From NCBI RefSeq assembly GCF_945957265.1, contig NZ_CAMFKO010000002.1, positions 1-64,000 of the forward strand: 64,000 nt of DNA, in the 5' to 3' direction. The position numbers and the translations under genes were made by a program. This document shows positions 35,382-47,118 of this stretch, piece after piece (position 1 is the first letter of the stretch; the number at the start of each line of letters is the position of its first letter). Source of the stretch: an uncultured Dechloromonas sp. Lineage in GTDB: Bacteria > Pseudomonadota > Gammaproteobacteria > Burkholderiales > Rhodocyclaceae. Under the pieces are notes generated by a model. It was not told where the DNA came from. It did not search any database and was given only the letters and a program-made list of their open reading frames with translations.

Positions 35382-36187
35382 GCGACGTTCAGGAAGACTC
35401 TTTCATCTCGCATCTGGTCGAGTTGCGCGACCGTTTGTTGCGCAGCCTGATCGCCATCGCGGTGGTGCTCGGCATCCTGTGCCTCTACCCCGGGCCGGGC
35501 GAAATCTACGACATCCTGGCCGCGCCGCTGACCAAGGCCCTGCCCGAAGGCACCAAGATGGTCGCCATCGGCGTCATCACGCCCTTCATGGTGCCGCTCA
35601 AGGTCACGGCCATGGTCGCCTTCATCCTGGCCTTGCCGTACATCCTTTTCCAGGCCTGGGCCTTCATTGCGCCCGGCCTGTATGCCCACGAGAAGCGTCT
35701 CGGCATTCCGCTGATCATTTCCAGCACGCTGCTCTTCATCGCCGGCATGTCCTTCTGCTACTTCTTCGTCTTCGGGCAGGTGTTCAGCTTCATCGCCAGT
35801 TTCGCGCCGAAGAGCATCACGCCGGCGCCGGATATAGAGGCCTACCTGTCCTTCGTGATGACCATGTTCCTCGCCTTCGGCATCACCTTCGAGGTGCCGG
35901 TGGCGCTGGTCGTGCTGGTCAAGCTCGGCATCGTCACCGTCGAGAAGCTCAAGGAATGGCGTTCCTACTTCATCGTCGGCGCCTTCGTCGTCGCCGCGGT
36001 GGTGACGCCGCCGGACGTGGTGTCGCAACTGGCGCTGGCGATTCCGATGTGTCTGCTCTACGAACTGGGCATTCTGGCGTCGCGCCTGGTCTCTCCTCGC
36101 CAGAAGGCTGAGGCTGCCGGTGCCGCGGAAGGGGCAACGGATGCCGAGATGGACAAGGCTGAAGAGGAGTTTCGCAAGCTGTCCTGA
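35378..36187 (+). CDS. tatC: Twin-arginine translocase subunit TatC
   Basis: This 269-residue, six-helix protein is the core of the Tat signal-peptide receptor. Conserved features are [19 protein letters not shown], the periplasmic GLYAHEKR region and [20 protein letters not shown]. The C-terminal tail is extended with an Ala/Glu-rich stretch. The ATG at 35378 overlaps the tatB stop. A terminator follows. Confidence 0.96.
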   Translation: MSDVQEDSFISHLVELRDRLLRSLIAIAVVLGILCLYPGPGEIYDILAAPLTKALPEGTKMVAIGVITPFMVPLKVTAMVAFILALPYILFQAWAFIAPGLYAHEKRLGIPLIISSTLLFIAGMSFCYFFVFGQVFSFIASFAPKSITPAPDIEAYLSFVMTMFLAFGITFEVPVALVVLVKLGIVTVEKLKEWRSYFIVGAFVVAAVVTPPDVVSQLALAIPMCLLYELGILASRLVSPRQKAEAAGAAEGATDAEMDKAEEEFRKLS

Positions 36188-36222
36188 GAGGGCTGTCGGT
36201 AGCCCCGGGAGCAACCCGTGAC

Positions 36223-36244
36223 CGGCCGATCAGGCCGTTTTTTT
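36223..36244 (+). terminator. Terminator after tatC
   Basis: The stem CGGCC/GGCCG (36223-36227 and 36233-36237) with loop GATCA is followed by seven T. It overlaps the last codons of the convergent amidotransferase gene, so the two transcription units end within each other. Confidence 0.7.
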
Positions 36245-37036
36245 CATGGGGCCCGGGCGGGTGGCCAGGGTTTTGACCGGTGCACCTTCCTCGAACCACC
36301 ACAGCGTTCCCGCCGGCATTTCGGTCCAGGTTTCGTTGTCGGTCAACGGCTGGGTGGCGATGACGGCGACCCGGTCGTCCGGATCGGTCAGGTCGCTGAA
36401 GTCGACGGTGACGTCCTGGTCCTTAAGGTGGGCCTCGGCGAACGGCGCCTGGCGAATGATATGGCTGAGCTTGGTCGACGCATGGGCAAACAGCCAGTCC
36501 CCGTTCGAAAGCAGGAAGTTGAATTCGCCGTGCCGGCTGATCGCCAGCGTCAGCCGATGGACCGCATCGAACAGCGTGGCGCGTTCCGGTGGTTGGCTGC
36601 CGAAGCGGCGGCGCAACTCCTGCAGCAGCCAGCAGAAGGCGCGCTCGCTGTCGGTCAGGCCGACCGGCATGAAGCTGCCGTCGAGTTCCGGCGCGAAATC
36701 GAGCAGGTTGCCATTGTGGGCGAATATCCAGTAACGGCCCCACAGCTCGCGGATGAAGGGATGCGTGTTTTCGAGACCGACCGAACCCTGCGTCGCCTTG
36801 CGGATGTGGGCGATGACGTTCTTCGAGCGGATCGGGTACTGGCGAACCAGTTCGGCCACCGGCGAGGTGCTCGACGGTTGCGGGTCGAGGAAGAGTCGCG
36901 TGCCCTTGCCCTCGAAGAAGGCGATGCCCCAGCCGTCGGAATGGACGTCGGTGCCACCGCCCCGGGCCTGGAATCCGCTGAAGGAAAAGCAGATGTCCGT
37001 CGGGACATTGCAGTTCATTCCCAGCAGCTGGCACAT
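36230..37036 (-). CDS. Class II glutamine amidotransferase (YafJ-like)
   Basis: This 268-residue protein of the GATase type II fold starts MCQLLGMNC, so Cys2 is the N-terminal nucleophile after Met removal. Further motifs are HSDGWGIAFFEGKGTRLF, VIAHIRKATQG and WIFAHNGNL, which bind glutamine. There is no synthase domain, so the acceptor is unknown; relatives include YafJ and EgtC-type gamma-glutamyl enzymes. It lies just downstream of the DegS-type gene on the same strand, 8 bases apart. Confidence 0.88.
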   Translation of the reverse strand: MCQLLGMNCNVPTDICFSFSGFQARGGGTDVHSDGWGIAFFEGKGTRLFLDPQPSSTSPVAELVRQYPIRSKNVIAHIRKATQGSVGLENTHPFIRELWGRYWIFAHNGNLLDFAPELDGSFMPVGLTDSERAFCWLLQELRRRFGSQPPERATLFDAVHRLTLAISRHGEFNFLLSNGDWLFAHASTKLSHIIRQAPFAEAHLKDQDVTVDFSDLTDPDDRVAVIATQPLTDNETWTEMPAGTLWWFEEGAPVKTLATRPGPMKKTA

Positions 37037-37044
37037 GGCGCGGC

Positions 37045-38199
<1,155 letters not shown>

Positions 38200-38212
38200 G
38201 GAATCGTCTCGA

Positions 38213-38959
38213 ATGAAGCGTGAAGAATTGGTGGACTATCTGGATGGGCTGTTGGTGCCCGGAAAGTTCCGGGATTATTGCCCAAACGGCCTGCAAGTGG
38301 AAGGACGCGGCGAGATCGCCCGCATCGTCGCCGGCGTCACGGCGAGCCAGGAACTGCTGGACGCCGCGGTGGCGAGAAATGCCGATGCCATCCTGGTACA
38401 CCACGGCTATTTCTGGAAGGGCGAGGATGGCCGGGTGACCGGTATCCGGCGCAAGCGCCTGTCCACGTTGCTGGCGAACGACATCAGCCTTCTCGCCTAT
38501 CACCTGCCGCTCGATGCGCATCCGGAGCTGGGCAACAACGCCCAGTTGGCGCAACGCCTGGGCTGGGTGGCGGAGGGGCGCTTCGGCGAGCAGGACATCG
38601 CCTGGCTGGGCAGCCTGGCCAGGCCGGGGCGGCTGGCCGAGCTGGCTGCCGATGTCGCGCGCGTACTGGGGCGCGTGCCGCTGGTGATCGGCGATGGCAA
38701 CCGGCCGATTCGTCGTATCGGCTGGTGTTCGGGCGGCGCCCAGGGCTACTTCGAACAGGCCATTGCCCTGGGGGTCGATGCCTACCTCTCGGGCGAGATT
38801 TCAGAGCAGACCGTCCATTTGGCGCGGGAAAGCGGCGTCGCCTACCTGGCCGCCGGGCATCATGCCACGGAGCGCTACGGCATCCAGGCGCTTGCCGAAC
38901 ACGTCGGGCGGCAGTTCGGCGTCGCCTGCGAATTCATCGATCTCGAGAATCCGGTTTGA
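38213..38959 (+). CDS. Nif3-like dinuclear metal protein (DUF34, YbgI type)
   Basis: This 248-residue member of the Nif3/DUF34 family has metal-site motifs [29 protein letters not shown], and the C-terminal [16 protein letters not shown] and [15 protein letters not shown]. The proteins form toroidal hexamers with two metals and are often annotated GTP cyclohydrolase 1 type 2, but the true function is unsettled. ATG at 38213 is chosen; ATG at 38198 would overlap the divergent protease start. Confidence 0.9.
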   Translation: MKREELVDYLDGLLVPGKFRDYCPNGLQVEGRGEIARIVAGVTASQELLDAAVARNADAILVHHGYFWKGEDGRVTGIRRKRLSTLLANDISLLAYHLPLDAHPELGNNAQLAQRLGWVAEGRFGEQDIAWLGSLARPGRLAELAADVARVLGRVPLVIGDGNRPIRRIGWCSGGAQGYFEQAIALGVDAYLSGEISEQTVHLARESGVAYLAAGHHATERYGIQALAEHVGRQFGVACEFIDLENPV

Positions 38960-38965
38960 TGCTTA

Positions 38966-38983
38966 TCCGGCGTCAGCGCCGGA
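38966..38983. terminator. Hairpin between convergent nif3-type and fimV genes
   Basis: A perfect 7-bp stem TCCGGCG/CGCCGGA closes on loop TCAG. It spans the fimV stop codon. No T run is present on either strand, so termination would be weak or Rho-assisted. Confidence 0.35.
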
Positions 38984-40733
38984 GGCCGTAGCCATCTTCC
39001 TGGATGCCCAGCAACAAGGCAATTTCCTCGACGACTTCAAGCGGAAAGCCGTTGCGCAGCCCGGCCCGGGTGTCGTGCACCAGGCCGTGCAGGTAGTCGA
39101 CGCCGGCCTGGGTGCCCCAGAGGTGAGTCGCCTTCTGCACGATGTGGGGATAGTCCTCCAGCGTTTTCAAGCCGGAGATCGGCGTCGTCGAATCGTTCCA
39201 GTCCGCTACCTGGACGTTGAAGCGGTCGTGGATCCGTCTGGCCAGCGCTTCGAACTCGGGGCGCATGCCGCCGCGGCGGTAGAGGTCGAGCAGCATGCTC
39301 CAGGGCGTGATGCTGGCCGGCATGGCCTGTTCGATGTGCTCGGCCAGCGTTTCCGTGGCGCCTTTCAGGCGGCCGAAGGACAGCATGATTTCGGCCAGCG
39401 CGAGGACGGAGTGCTCGTCCTCGTTCCTGGCCTCGATGACTTCCGGCTCCGGCGCCAGGAGGATGTCGCATTCGGGCAGGCGGGGAGCGGGAAAGTCATC
39501 TTCGGGTGCTTCGCGGTGTTGGCGCGGCGCCGGCGCGATGGGCCGCGGTGGCGGAGGCGGTTCGCTCGGCGCCGGGCGGGGGGCGACCTCCTGGCGGTAG
39601 CCGGAAAACGCCAGCGGCGCCTCGTCGTCGCCGGGATAGCGCCGGCGGCGGCCGAGAAACTGCGCCATGCCGACGGAGATGAAGGCGCCCACCGCGGCGC
39701 TGATGGCCAGTTCGGACCAGTTGGTGCGAGGCGGCGGGGTTCCGGGCAAGGCCGTGCCGAGCTTCGGTCCGGCGGCCGGTGGCGAGTTGACCGATTGCGC
39801 CAGCTGCAACTGGTTCTGCACCTCAATGGCCTTGCTTGCCAGGTCCAGCGCCTGGTCCAGTTTGGCTACCTCCTGGGTGAGGAGGTGGAGGGTGGTTTCC
39901 AGTTTGAGCAGGCGCTCGTCGGCCTCGGCCTGGCTGGCGAGCGCGCTGTTTCCCGGCTTGCCGGGGGCGCTTTCCTCGGGCGGCGCGCCGAGCAGCAGGC
40001 GGTCCGTTCCCCCTCTCTTGGCGACCGGCGGGGCGGCCGGTGCCGGGCGCGGTTTGCGCGGCGGGGCGGGGGGCGCGGCCATCGTGCTTGGCGTCGCGCT
40101 TGCGGCGGCCGGGCGCGGCGGAGACTGGCGCCCCGGCATCCGGACACGGGTTCCTTCGGCCAAGGGCTGGTCGGCGGCAAGATCGGGGTTGGCTTGTTGG
40201 AGGCGGTTCAGCAGGCGCTGGCGTTCGGCCGGGCTTGCCGGTTCCTGCGCGTCGGCGATCTCTTCCAGGGTTTCGCCTTCGCGGGCCTGCCAGGTCGCGC
40301 CACGTCCGGTCTTGCGGGGCGGTGGCTGGAGCTCGGTAGGGGCCGCCATGGCTTGCGGCAGCGCCATCGGAGCCTCCGGCATCAGCACGTATTCGCGTTC
40401 GATGTCGTAGCCGCATCCGGCGCGTAGGCCGATGGCGAAGATGGGTTCGTTGACCGGCTTGCTGCCGACGATCTGCAGGATGTAGCCCTGGCCTCGCCGA
40501 ATCAGGCGGGGTTTGGCCGCCGTGACCACCGGAAAGTCGGCGCCGCGCAGGGCGATCATCGAGAAACAGGCGGCGACCGGCGCTTCCCCGCTGTTGTTGA
40601 GAATGGGCACTTCCGCCATCAGGGCTTCGCCGATGCGCGATTGCAGGGTGATTTCCCCGAAGCCGACGGCATTCGCCATGCCGGGAGCGAGCAGGGCGGA
40701 AAGTGCGACAATGCGGGTCAGTTGGCTTGTCAT
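38973..40733 (-). CDS. fimV: FimV family protein
   Basis: This 586-residue protein has signal peptide MTSQLTRIVALSALLAPGMA and the FimV N-terminal domain (GFGEITLQSRIGEALMAEVP). It then has a LysM-like segment (WQAREGETLEEIADAQEP), a coiled-coil stretch (LLKLETTLHLLTQEVAKLD), a membrane helix (ISAAVGAFISVGMAQFLG), a Pro-rich linker and a C-terminal helical repeat region. FimV organises the cell pole and supports type IV pilus function and cAMP signalling in Pseudomonas. At 586 residues it is shorter than the Pseudomonas protein. It links to the pilin gene at 51.5 kb. Confidence 0.88.
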   Translation of the reverse strand: MTSQLTRIVALSALLAPGMANAVGFGEITLQSRIGEALMAEVPILNNSGEAPVAACFSMIALRGADFPVVTAAKPRLIRRGQGYILQIVGSKPVNEPIFAIGLRAGCGYDIEREYVLMPEAPMALPQAMAAPTELQPPPRKTGRGATWQAREGETLEEIADAQEPASPAERQRLLNRLQQANPDLAADQPLAEGTRVRMPGRQSPPRPAAASATPSTMAAPPAPPRKPRPAPAAPPVAKRGGTDRLLLGAPPEESAPGKPGNSALASQAEADERLLKLETTLHLLTQEVAKLDQALDLASKAIEVQNQLQLAQSVNSPPAAGPKLGTALPGTPPPRTNWSELAISAAVGAFISVGMAQFLGRRRRYPGDDEAPLAFSGYRQEVAPRPAPSEPPPPPRPIAPAPRQHREAPEDDFPAPRLPECDILLAPEPEVIEARNEDEHSVLALAEIMLSFGRLKGATETLAEHIEQAMPASITPWSMLLDLYRRGGMRPEFEALARRIHDRFNVQVADWNDSTTPISGLKTLEDYPHIVQKATHLWGTQAGVDYLHGLVHDTRAGLRNGFPLEVVEEIALLLGIQEDGYGLRR

Positions 40734-40839
40734 GATGCTTCTCGTAAGTTGTTTTTTGCGCTTTTGAGAAAAATATCACTTTACTCCCGGTGTGCGGTGA
40801 AATATTCCACGGTGCGCCTGCATTTCGGAGAATCCGTTC

Positions 40840-41541
40840 GTGAATTACGTTTTCAATCCCCACCCCGTGACATCGCTGCCCATCGCCGGAACCGACGCCC
40901 GTTTCCCGGTGCGCCGCATTTTCTGCGTGGGCCGCAACTACGCCGAGCATGCCCGTGAAATGGGGGCCGCCGACCAGGCCGAGGGGCGCGAGCCGCCGTT
41001 CTTCTTCACCAAGCCGGCGGATGCGCTGGTCGGGGGCGACGGCGAGCTGGCGGTGGCCTATCCCTCGTTGACAACGAACCTGCACCACGAAATCGAAATG
41101 GTGGTGGCCCTGGGGGCCGGGGGCGAGAACCTTGCCGTCGGGGATGCGCAGCGCCTGGTCTTCGGCTACGCGGTCGGCCTGGATCTCACGCGCCGCGATA
41201 TCCAGGCGCGGGCCAAGGAAAAGAGCCACCCCTGGGACATGAGCAAGGGCTTCGACCAGTCGGCGGTTGTCGGCGTCATCACCCCGGCAACGCAGTGCGG
41301 CCACCCGGCGACGGGGCGCATCTGGTTGAACGTCAACGGCCAGGCGCGTCAGCAGGGCGATCTCGCCGACATGATGTGGAAGGTGCCGGACATCATCGCC
41401 AACCTGTCGACGATGGTGCGTTTGGAGGCCGGCGACCTGATCTATAGCGGCACCCCGGCCGGGGTCGGGCCGCTGCTGCGGGGCGACGTGCTGGCGGCGG
41501 GAGTGGACGGGGTGGGCGACCTGCACGCCCGGATCGTCTAA
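40840..41541 (+). CDS. Fumarylacetoacetate hydrolase family protein
   Basis: This 233-residue FAH-fold hydrolase has the catalytic and metal motifs RIFCVGRNYAEHARE, LHHEIEMVVALG (acidic ligands), GYAVGLDLTRRDIQ and SGTPAGVGPLLRGD. The family includes fumarylpyruvate hydrolase and oxaloacetate or acylpyruvate hydrolases; the short single-domain size favours fumarylpyruvate or acylpyruvate hydrolase. The start is GTG at 40840 after CGGAG. It stands alone, so the substrate is uncertain. Confidence 0.88.
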   Translation: MNYVFNPHPVTSLPIAGTDARFPVRRIFCVGRNYAEHAREMGAADQAEGREPPFFFTKPADALVGGDGELAVAYPSLTTNLHHEIEMVVALGAGGENLAVGDAQRLVFGYAVGLDLTRRDIQARAKEKSHPWDMSKGFDQSAVVGVITPATQCGHPATGRIWLNVNGQARQQGDLADMMWKVPDIIANLSTMVRLEAGDLIYSGTPAGVGPLLRGDVLAAGVDGVGDLHARIV

Positions 41542-41631
41542 GGCTTGTCCCGAGGGGGCTGGCTCGGTCTGCGTGTTCACGCGCAGCCGGGCTGCGGCTG
41601 ATGGCCATTGGCCCTGCCTCGACGTGCGACA

Positions 41632-42969
41632 ATGCGTGCCATGTTTCGTGCTGCTGCCAGCGGGCTGATCGCCCACGCCTTTCCCATCCTGATCGCCCAA
41701 CTGGCGTCCATCGGCATGATGGTCGTCGATACCGCCGTCCTCGGGCACGTCAGTCCGGTCGATCTCGCTGCCGTGGCCATTGGGGGCGGCATCCACATTT
41801 CGGTGGTGTTCGCCCTGGTCGGCATCCTCCAGGCAGTGGCCCCGGTCGTCGCCCACCTGCATGGCGCGGGGCGCGATGACGAGGTTGCCAACGTGCTGCA
41901 GCAGGGCTTCTGGCTGGCGGTGCTGCTGGCCATTCCCGGCATCCTGTTCCTGACCCATCCCGGCGCCGTGCTCGGGATTTCGAGCATGGATGCCGCCATC
42001 GAAGCCAAGGTCCGGCAGTATCTCGGGCTGCTTGCCTGGAGCTTGCCGGCAGCCTTGTTCTATCGGACTTTCTACGCCTTCTGCAACGCCCTCGGCAAGC
42101 CGCGCGTGCTGATGGCCATCGGCCTGTTCAGCCTGGCGCTGCATGCGCTCCTCGCCTGGGGGTTCGCCGCCCAGGGCTGGCTGGGCGAACCGCTTGGCGT
42201 GACGGGGTGTGCGCTGTCGAACGTGCTGATCAGCTGGCTGGCCTGTGCCGGTGGCGCGCTTTACCTGCAGCTCGGACCGCTGGGGCGGCGCTATCGTCCG
42301 TTTGCCGACTGGGCGCGGCCGCGCTGGCCGACCTGGCGGGAGTTGCTGCGCCTCGGCGTGCCGATGGGCTTGTCCAACCTGGTCGAAATCACCTCGTTTA
42401 CCTTGATCAGCCTGTTCGTCGCATCGCTCGGCGCCACGGTGGTGGCGGGGCATCGCATCGTTGCCAACCTGTCGGCGCTGACCTATATGCTGCCGCTGTC
42501 GCTCGCCATCGCGACCATGGCGGCGCTCGGGCAGGCGCTTGGCGCGCGGGACGAGGCGCGGGTGCGTGCAACCGTCCGGGCGGGGCTGGCCTTGTCGGCA
42601 GTCTCTTCGTCGGTGGTCGGCCTGCTGTTGTGGCTGTCCGCCGAGCCGGTGGTCGCCGCCTATACCGACGATCCGGATGTCCGCCTGATTGCCGTCGGCC
42701 TGGTCGGCTATGTCGCCGTCTATCAGTTTTTCGACGCCCTGCAGACGGTGGCCGGGCATTGCCTGCGCGCCTACCGCGTGACCTTTGTGCCGATGCTGGT
42801 CCAGACTTTCTGTTTCTGGGGAATCGGTTTGCTCGGCGGCGCCTGGCTTTGCTACCGCTGGCTGCCGCCTTTCGGCGTTGCCGGATTCTGGCTGGCCGCA
42901 GTGCTCAGTTTGATCTGCGCGGCGACCCTGCTTTTGCCGCTCCTGCGCAAGGCGATGAGCGCTTCGTAA
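41632..42969 (+). CDS. MATE family efflux transporter
   Basis: This protein of about 445 residues has 12 transmembrane helices in the two-fold MATE pattern and exports drugs or metabolites in exchange for H+ or Na+. Typical runs are FPILIAQLASIGMMVVDTAV, GLLAWSLPAALFYRTFYAF and, in the second half, LGVPMGLSNLVEITSFTLIS. The start is uncertain among TTG 41608, ATG 41632 and ATG 41641, since none has a good ribosome site. No regulator gene is next to it. Confidence 0.88.
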   Translation: MRAMFRAAASGLIAHAFPILIAQLASIGMMVVDTAVLGHVSPVDLAAVAIGGGIHISVVFALVGILQAVAPVVAHLHGAGRDDEVANVLQQGFWLAVLLAIPGILFLTHPGAVLGISSMDAAIEAKVRQYLGLLAWSLPAALFYRTFYAFCNALGKPRVLMAIGLFSLALHALLAWGFAAQGWLGEPLGVTGCALSNVLISWLACAGGALYLQLGPLGRRYRPFADWARPRWPTWRELLRLGVPMGLSNLVEITSFTLISLFVASLGATVVAGHRIVANLSALTYMLPLSLAIATMAALGQALGARDEARVRATVRAGLALSAVSSSVVGLLLWLSAEPVVAAYTDDPDVRLIAVGLVGYVAVYQFFDALQTVAGHCLRAYRVTFVPMLVQTFCFWGIGLLGGAWLCYRWLPPFGVAGFWLAAVLSLICAATLLLPLLRKAMSAS

Positions 42970-43019
42970 CGCATCCTGTAATTATGAATTTTGGCCTGAT
43001 CAAGTTTTTGATGTATGTG

Positions 43020-43048
43020 TTAAGATTTCGGGTTACAAACGGTATAAC
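43020..43048 (+). promoter_or_regulatory. Candidate sigma-70 promoter of sucCD
   Basis: TTAAGA (43020-43025) and TATAAC (43043-43048) are separated by 17 bases. A start near 43055 gives a leader of about 63 bases. GGTTA and TAACC form a small dyad across the -10 (about 43031-43049), a possible repressor site. Confidence 0.45.
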
Positions 43049-43117
43049 CGGGTGGGGTCGGGGGATTGTTCGGCCACTGCTCATTGCTCGCAACTCAACT
43101 AAACGCAAGGAAAGCGC

Positions 43118-44278
<1,161 letters not shown>

Positions 44279-44289
44279 GGAGCTATTGA

Positions 44290-45183
44290 ATGTCCATCTT
44301 CATCAATAAAGACACCCGCATCATCACCCAGGGCATCACCGGCAAGACCGGTCAGTTCCACACGGAAAAGTGCCAGGAATACGCGAACGGCAAGGAATGC
44401 TTCGTTGCCGGCGTGAACCCGAAGAAGGCTGGCGAGTCGATCTTCAACATTCCCATCTACGCCTCCGTCAAGGAAGCCGCTGCCGAAACCGGCGCCACCG
44501 TTTCCGTGATCTACGTGCCGCCCCCGGGCGCTGCCGCCGCGATCTGGGAAGCCGTTGAAGCCGACCTCGATCTGGCCATCTGCATCACCGAAGGCATTCC
44601 TGTTCGCGACATGCTGATCCTGCGCAACAAGATGAAGGAAAAGGAAGCCAAGGGCGGCAAGAAGACCCTGCTGCTCGGCCCGAACTGCCCTGGCCTGATC
44701 ACCCCGGACGAAGTGAAGATCGGCATCATGCCGGGTCACATCCACCGCAAGGGTCGTATCGGCGTGGTTTCCCGTTCCGGCACCCTGACCTACGAAGCCG
44801 TCGGCCAGCTGACCGAAATCGGCCTGGGCCAGTCGTCTGCCGTCGGTATCGGTGGTGACCCGATCAACGGTCTGAAGCACATCGACGTCATGAAGGCCTT
44901 CAACGACGATCCGGACACCGACGCCGTCATCATGATCGGCGAAATCGGTGGTCCTGACGAAGCCGAAGCCGCCATGTGGTGCAAGGAAAACATGAAGAAG
45001 CCGATCGTCGGCTTCATCGCCGGTGTCACCGCCCCGGCCGGCAAGCGCATGGGCCACGCCGGTGCCTTGATTTCCGGCGGTGCCGACACCGCCGATGCCA
45101 AGCTCGCCATCATGGAAGAGTGCGGCTTCAAGGTGACGCGCAACCCGTCCGAAATGGCCAAGCTGCTCAAGGCCATGCTGTAA
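44290..45183 (+). CDS. sucD: Succinyl-CoA synthetase alpha subunit SucD
   Basis: This 297-residue CoA-binding subunit carries the phospho-histidine in the segment GFIAGVTAPAGKRMGHAGA. It opens MSIFINKDTRIITQGITGKT, and the CoA site includes GVNPKKAGESIFNIPIY. It pairs with SucC as an alpha2beta2 or alphabeta enzyme. AAGGAG lies just before the ATG. A terminator follows the stop, so sucCD is a two-gene unit. Confidence 0.97.
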   Translation: MSIFINKDTRIITQGITGKTGQFHTEKCQEYANGKECFVAGVNPKKAGESIFNIPIYASVKEAAAETGATVSVIYVPPPGAAAAIWEAVEADLDLAICITEGIPVRDMLILRNKMKEKEAKGGKKTLLLGPNCPGLITPDEVKIGIMPGHIHRKGRIGVVSRSGTLTYEAVGQLTEIGLGQSSAVGIGGDPINGLKHIDVMKAFNDDPDTDAVIMIGEIGGPDEAEAAMWCKENMKKPIVGFIAGVTAPAGKRMGHAGALISGGADTADAKLAIMEECGFKVTRNPSEMAKLLKAML

Positions 45184-45207
45184 AATACGAGCCTAGCTCA
45201 ACCCAGA

Positions 45208-45236
45208 AAGGCGGGCCTTGTGCCCGCCTTTTTATT
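45208..45236 (+). terminator. Terminator after sucD
   Basis: A perfect 9-bp stem AAGGCGGGC/GCCCGCCTT (45208-45216 and 45222-45230) with loop CTTGT is followed by TTTATTT. It lies 25 bases after the stop codon. Confidence 0.92.
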
Positions 45237-45249
45237 TGCCTGACGTTTC

Positions 45250-45951
45250 ATGGAAATCGACCTCACTTCTGCTGCCTTCTGGATCGCCGTCGGCCAGATC
45301 ATCCTGATCGACATCGTGCTCTCCGGCGACAATGCCGTGGTGATCGCGCTGGCCTGCCGCAACCTGGCGCCCGAGCAGCGCAGGAAAGGCATCTTCTGGG
45401 GCGTGGCGGGCGCCGTCGGCTTGCGCGTCGTGCTCACCGTTTTTGCCGCGCTGGTCATGAACCTGCCCTGGCTCAAGTTCGCCGGCGGCCTGCTGCTGCT
45501 GTGGATCGCCGTGAAGCTGATGCTGCCCGAGGACGAAGACGGCCACGATATCGAGTCGTCGGCGCACTTGTGGGGCGCGGTCAAGACCATCGTCGTCGCC
45601 GATTTCGTCATGAGCCTGGATAACGTCATCGGCGTCGCCGGGGCGGCGCATGGAAACCTCGTCCTGCTGCTGTTCGGCCTGGCCGTGAGCATTCCGCTGA
45701 TCGTCTGGTCCAGCCAGCTGATCTTGCACTGGATGGAGCGTTTCCCGGTCATTGTCCTGTTCGGTGCCGGTCTGCTGGGTTACGTGGCCGGTCAGATGAT
45801 CTTCAGCGATCCCGGCGTGCGCGCCGCGCTGCCGCCCTTGCCGGCATGGTCGGCCACGCTGGCCGGCGGGGTGGGGGCGTTGCTGGTCGTTGGGCTGGGA
45901 CGCTGGCTCGAACGCCGGATTCTCGCCAGGCAGGATGTCACCATCGTTTAG
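45250..45951 (+). CDS. TerC family integral membrane protein (YjbE type)
   Basis: This 233-residue protein has about seven helices and the TerC motifs DIVLSGDNAVVIALACRN and VMSLDNVIGVAGAAHGN, each with the conserved acidic/Asn metal-site residues. YjbE/YceF-type relatives export or load Mn2+; tellurite resistance is not implied. No yybP-ykoY riboswitch fits the short gap after the sucD terminator. It is followed 12 bases later by the cyclodeaminase homologue. Confidence 0.88.
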   Translation: MEIDLTSAAFWIAVGQIILIDIVLSGDNAVVIALACRNLAPEQRRKGIFWGVAGAVGLRVVLTVFAALVMNLPWLKFAGGLLLLWIAVKLMLPEDEDGHDIESSAHLWGAVKTIVVADFVMSLDNVIGVAGAAHGNLVLLLFGLAVSIPLIVWSSQLILHWMERFPVIVLFGAGLLGYVAGQMIFSDPGVRAALPPLPAWSATLAGGVGALLVVGLGRWLERRILARQDVTIV

Positions 45952-45963
45952 GAGTTCGCGTTC

Positions 45964-46917
45964 ATGGCCCTCTATCTCTCGGAAGACGACGTCAGGCAAC
46001 TGCTGACCATGGATTTGGCGATCGAGGGAGTGGAGTCCGCCCACCGCGATCTCTCCCTTGGCCTGGCGATCGACACGCCGCGGGCGCGCAGCCGCTTGCC
46101 GCAAACCGCCCTGCACATCCTGCAGGGGGCCTTGCCGGCCCAGGGTGTGCTCGGCTACAAGGCCTATACCAGTAACCGCTCCGGCAACCGCTTTCAGGTT
46201 CATCTTTTTGACGCCGCCAGCGGCATGCTGCTGGCGGTCGTGTCGGCCGACTTCCTAGGCATGATGCGCACCGGTGCGGCGAGCGGGGTCGCCGCCCGCT
46301 GGCTGGCACGCAAGGACGTTACGGAAGCGGGCGTATTCGGCGCCGGCTGGCAGGCGGAAGGGCATGTCCGCGCGCTCTGTGCCGTCATGCCTGTGCGGCG
46401 CATCAAGGTGTTCAGCCGCAAGGCCGAAAGGCTCGAGGCATTTTGCCGTCGCCTGAGCGAACAGACCGGCGTGGCCGTCGTCCCGGCCCGGAGCCCCGAG
46501 GAAGCGGTGCGCGGCAGCGGCCTCGTCGGAACGGTGACCACGGCCGCGACGCCGCTGTTCGATGCCGAGTGGCTGGAGGCGGGCGCGCACATCAACGCGG
46601 CCGGTTCCAATGCGCTGATCCGGCAGGAGCTGTCGGAGACCACGGTGCGTCGTTGCGACCTGGTCGCCGTCGATTCCGTGCCGACCGCGTTGGCGGAGGC
46701 AGGCGATCTGTTTTCGCTCCTCGAAAAAGGCCGTTTGCACGAGCGGCAACTGCTGGAGTTGGGCGATGTCATCACCGGCCGGCGCGCCGGCCGGGAGAGC
46801 GACGGGCAGATTAGCTTGTTCGAGTCGCAAGGCATGGCCATCCAGGATCTTGCGGTTGCCCTGCGGGTGGTCAAACTGGCCGAGGAAAAGGGGCTGGGCA
46901 CGCGCTTGCCTTATTGA
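45964..46917 (+). CDS. Ornithine cyclodeaminase / mu-crystallin family protein
   Basis: This 317-residue NAD(P)-dependent family member has an N-terminal dimerisation domain (MALYLSEDDVRQLLTMDLAI). Its Rossmann domain carries VFGAGWQAEGHVRALCAVMP, followed by VTTAATPLFDAEWLEAGAHI and NAAGSNALIRQEL. Family members act as ornithine cyclodeaminase, alanine dehydrogenase or ketimine reductase. Substrate residues do not let me choose between them. No operon partner clarifies the role. Confidence 0.88.
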   Translation: MALYLSEDDVRQLLTMDLAIEGVESAHRDLSLGLAIDTPRARSRLPQTALHILQGALPAQGVLGYKAYTSNRSGNRFQVHLFDAASGMLLAVVSADFLGMMRTGAASGVAARWLARKDVTEAGVFGAGWQAEGHVRALCAVMPVRRIKVFSRKAERLEAFCRRLSEQTGVAVVPARSPEEAVRGSGLVGTVTTAATPLFDAEWLEAGAHINAAGSNALIRQELSETTVRRCDLVAVDSVPTALAEAGDLFSLLEKGRLHERQLLELGDVITGRRAGRESDGQISLFESQGMAIQDLAVALRVVKLAEEKGLGTRLPY

Positions 46918-47118
46918 TTCGTTTGACCCGTCGGGCGTGAGCGTTGAAAATGCAGGAAATGGCAGGTTTCACGCACTTCATGATGGTGCTGGAGTCAGGG
47001 ACACGACAATGAGCGGCAAGTTGACCGGGGTGGCATGCGGCGGAACAGGCTTCCGCAGGCGTTGGGCCGTGAGCGCCAAGCTGCCTCGTGCTTCGCGGGT
47101 GACCCGTTTTTCCGAAAG

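Noticed and set aside
38694..40427. 577-codon plus-strand frame opposite fimV
   Set aside because: It begins inside the Nif3 gene in another frame and then mirrors fimV; no domain or signal fits.
39823..42759. 978-codon minus-strand frame
   Set aside because: It lies opposite FAH and MATE genes and out of frame with fimV; its Arg/Gln/His-rich sequence is a typical high-GC shadow.
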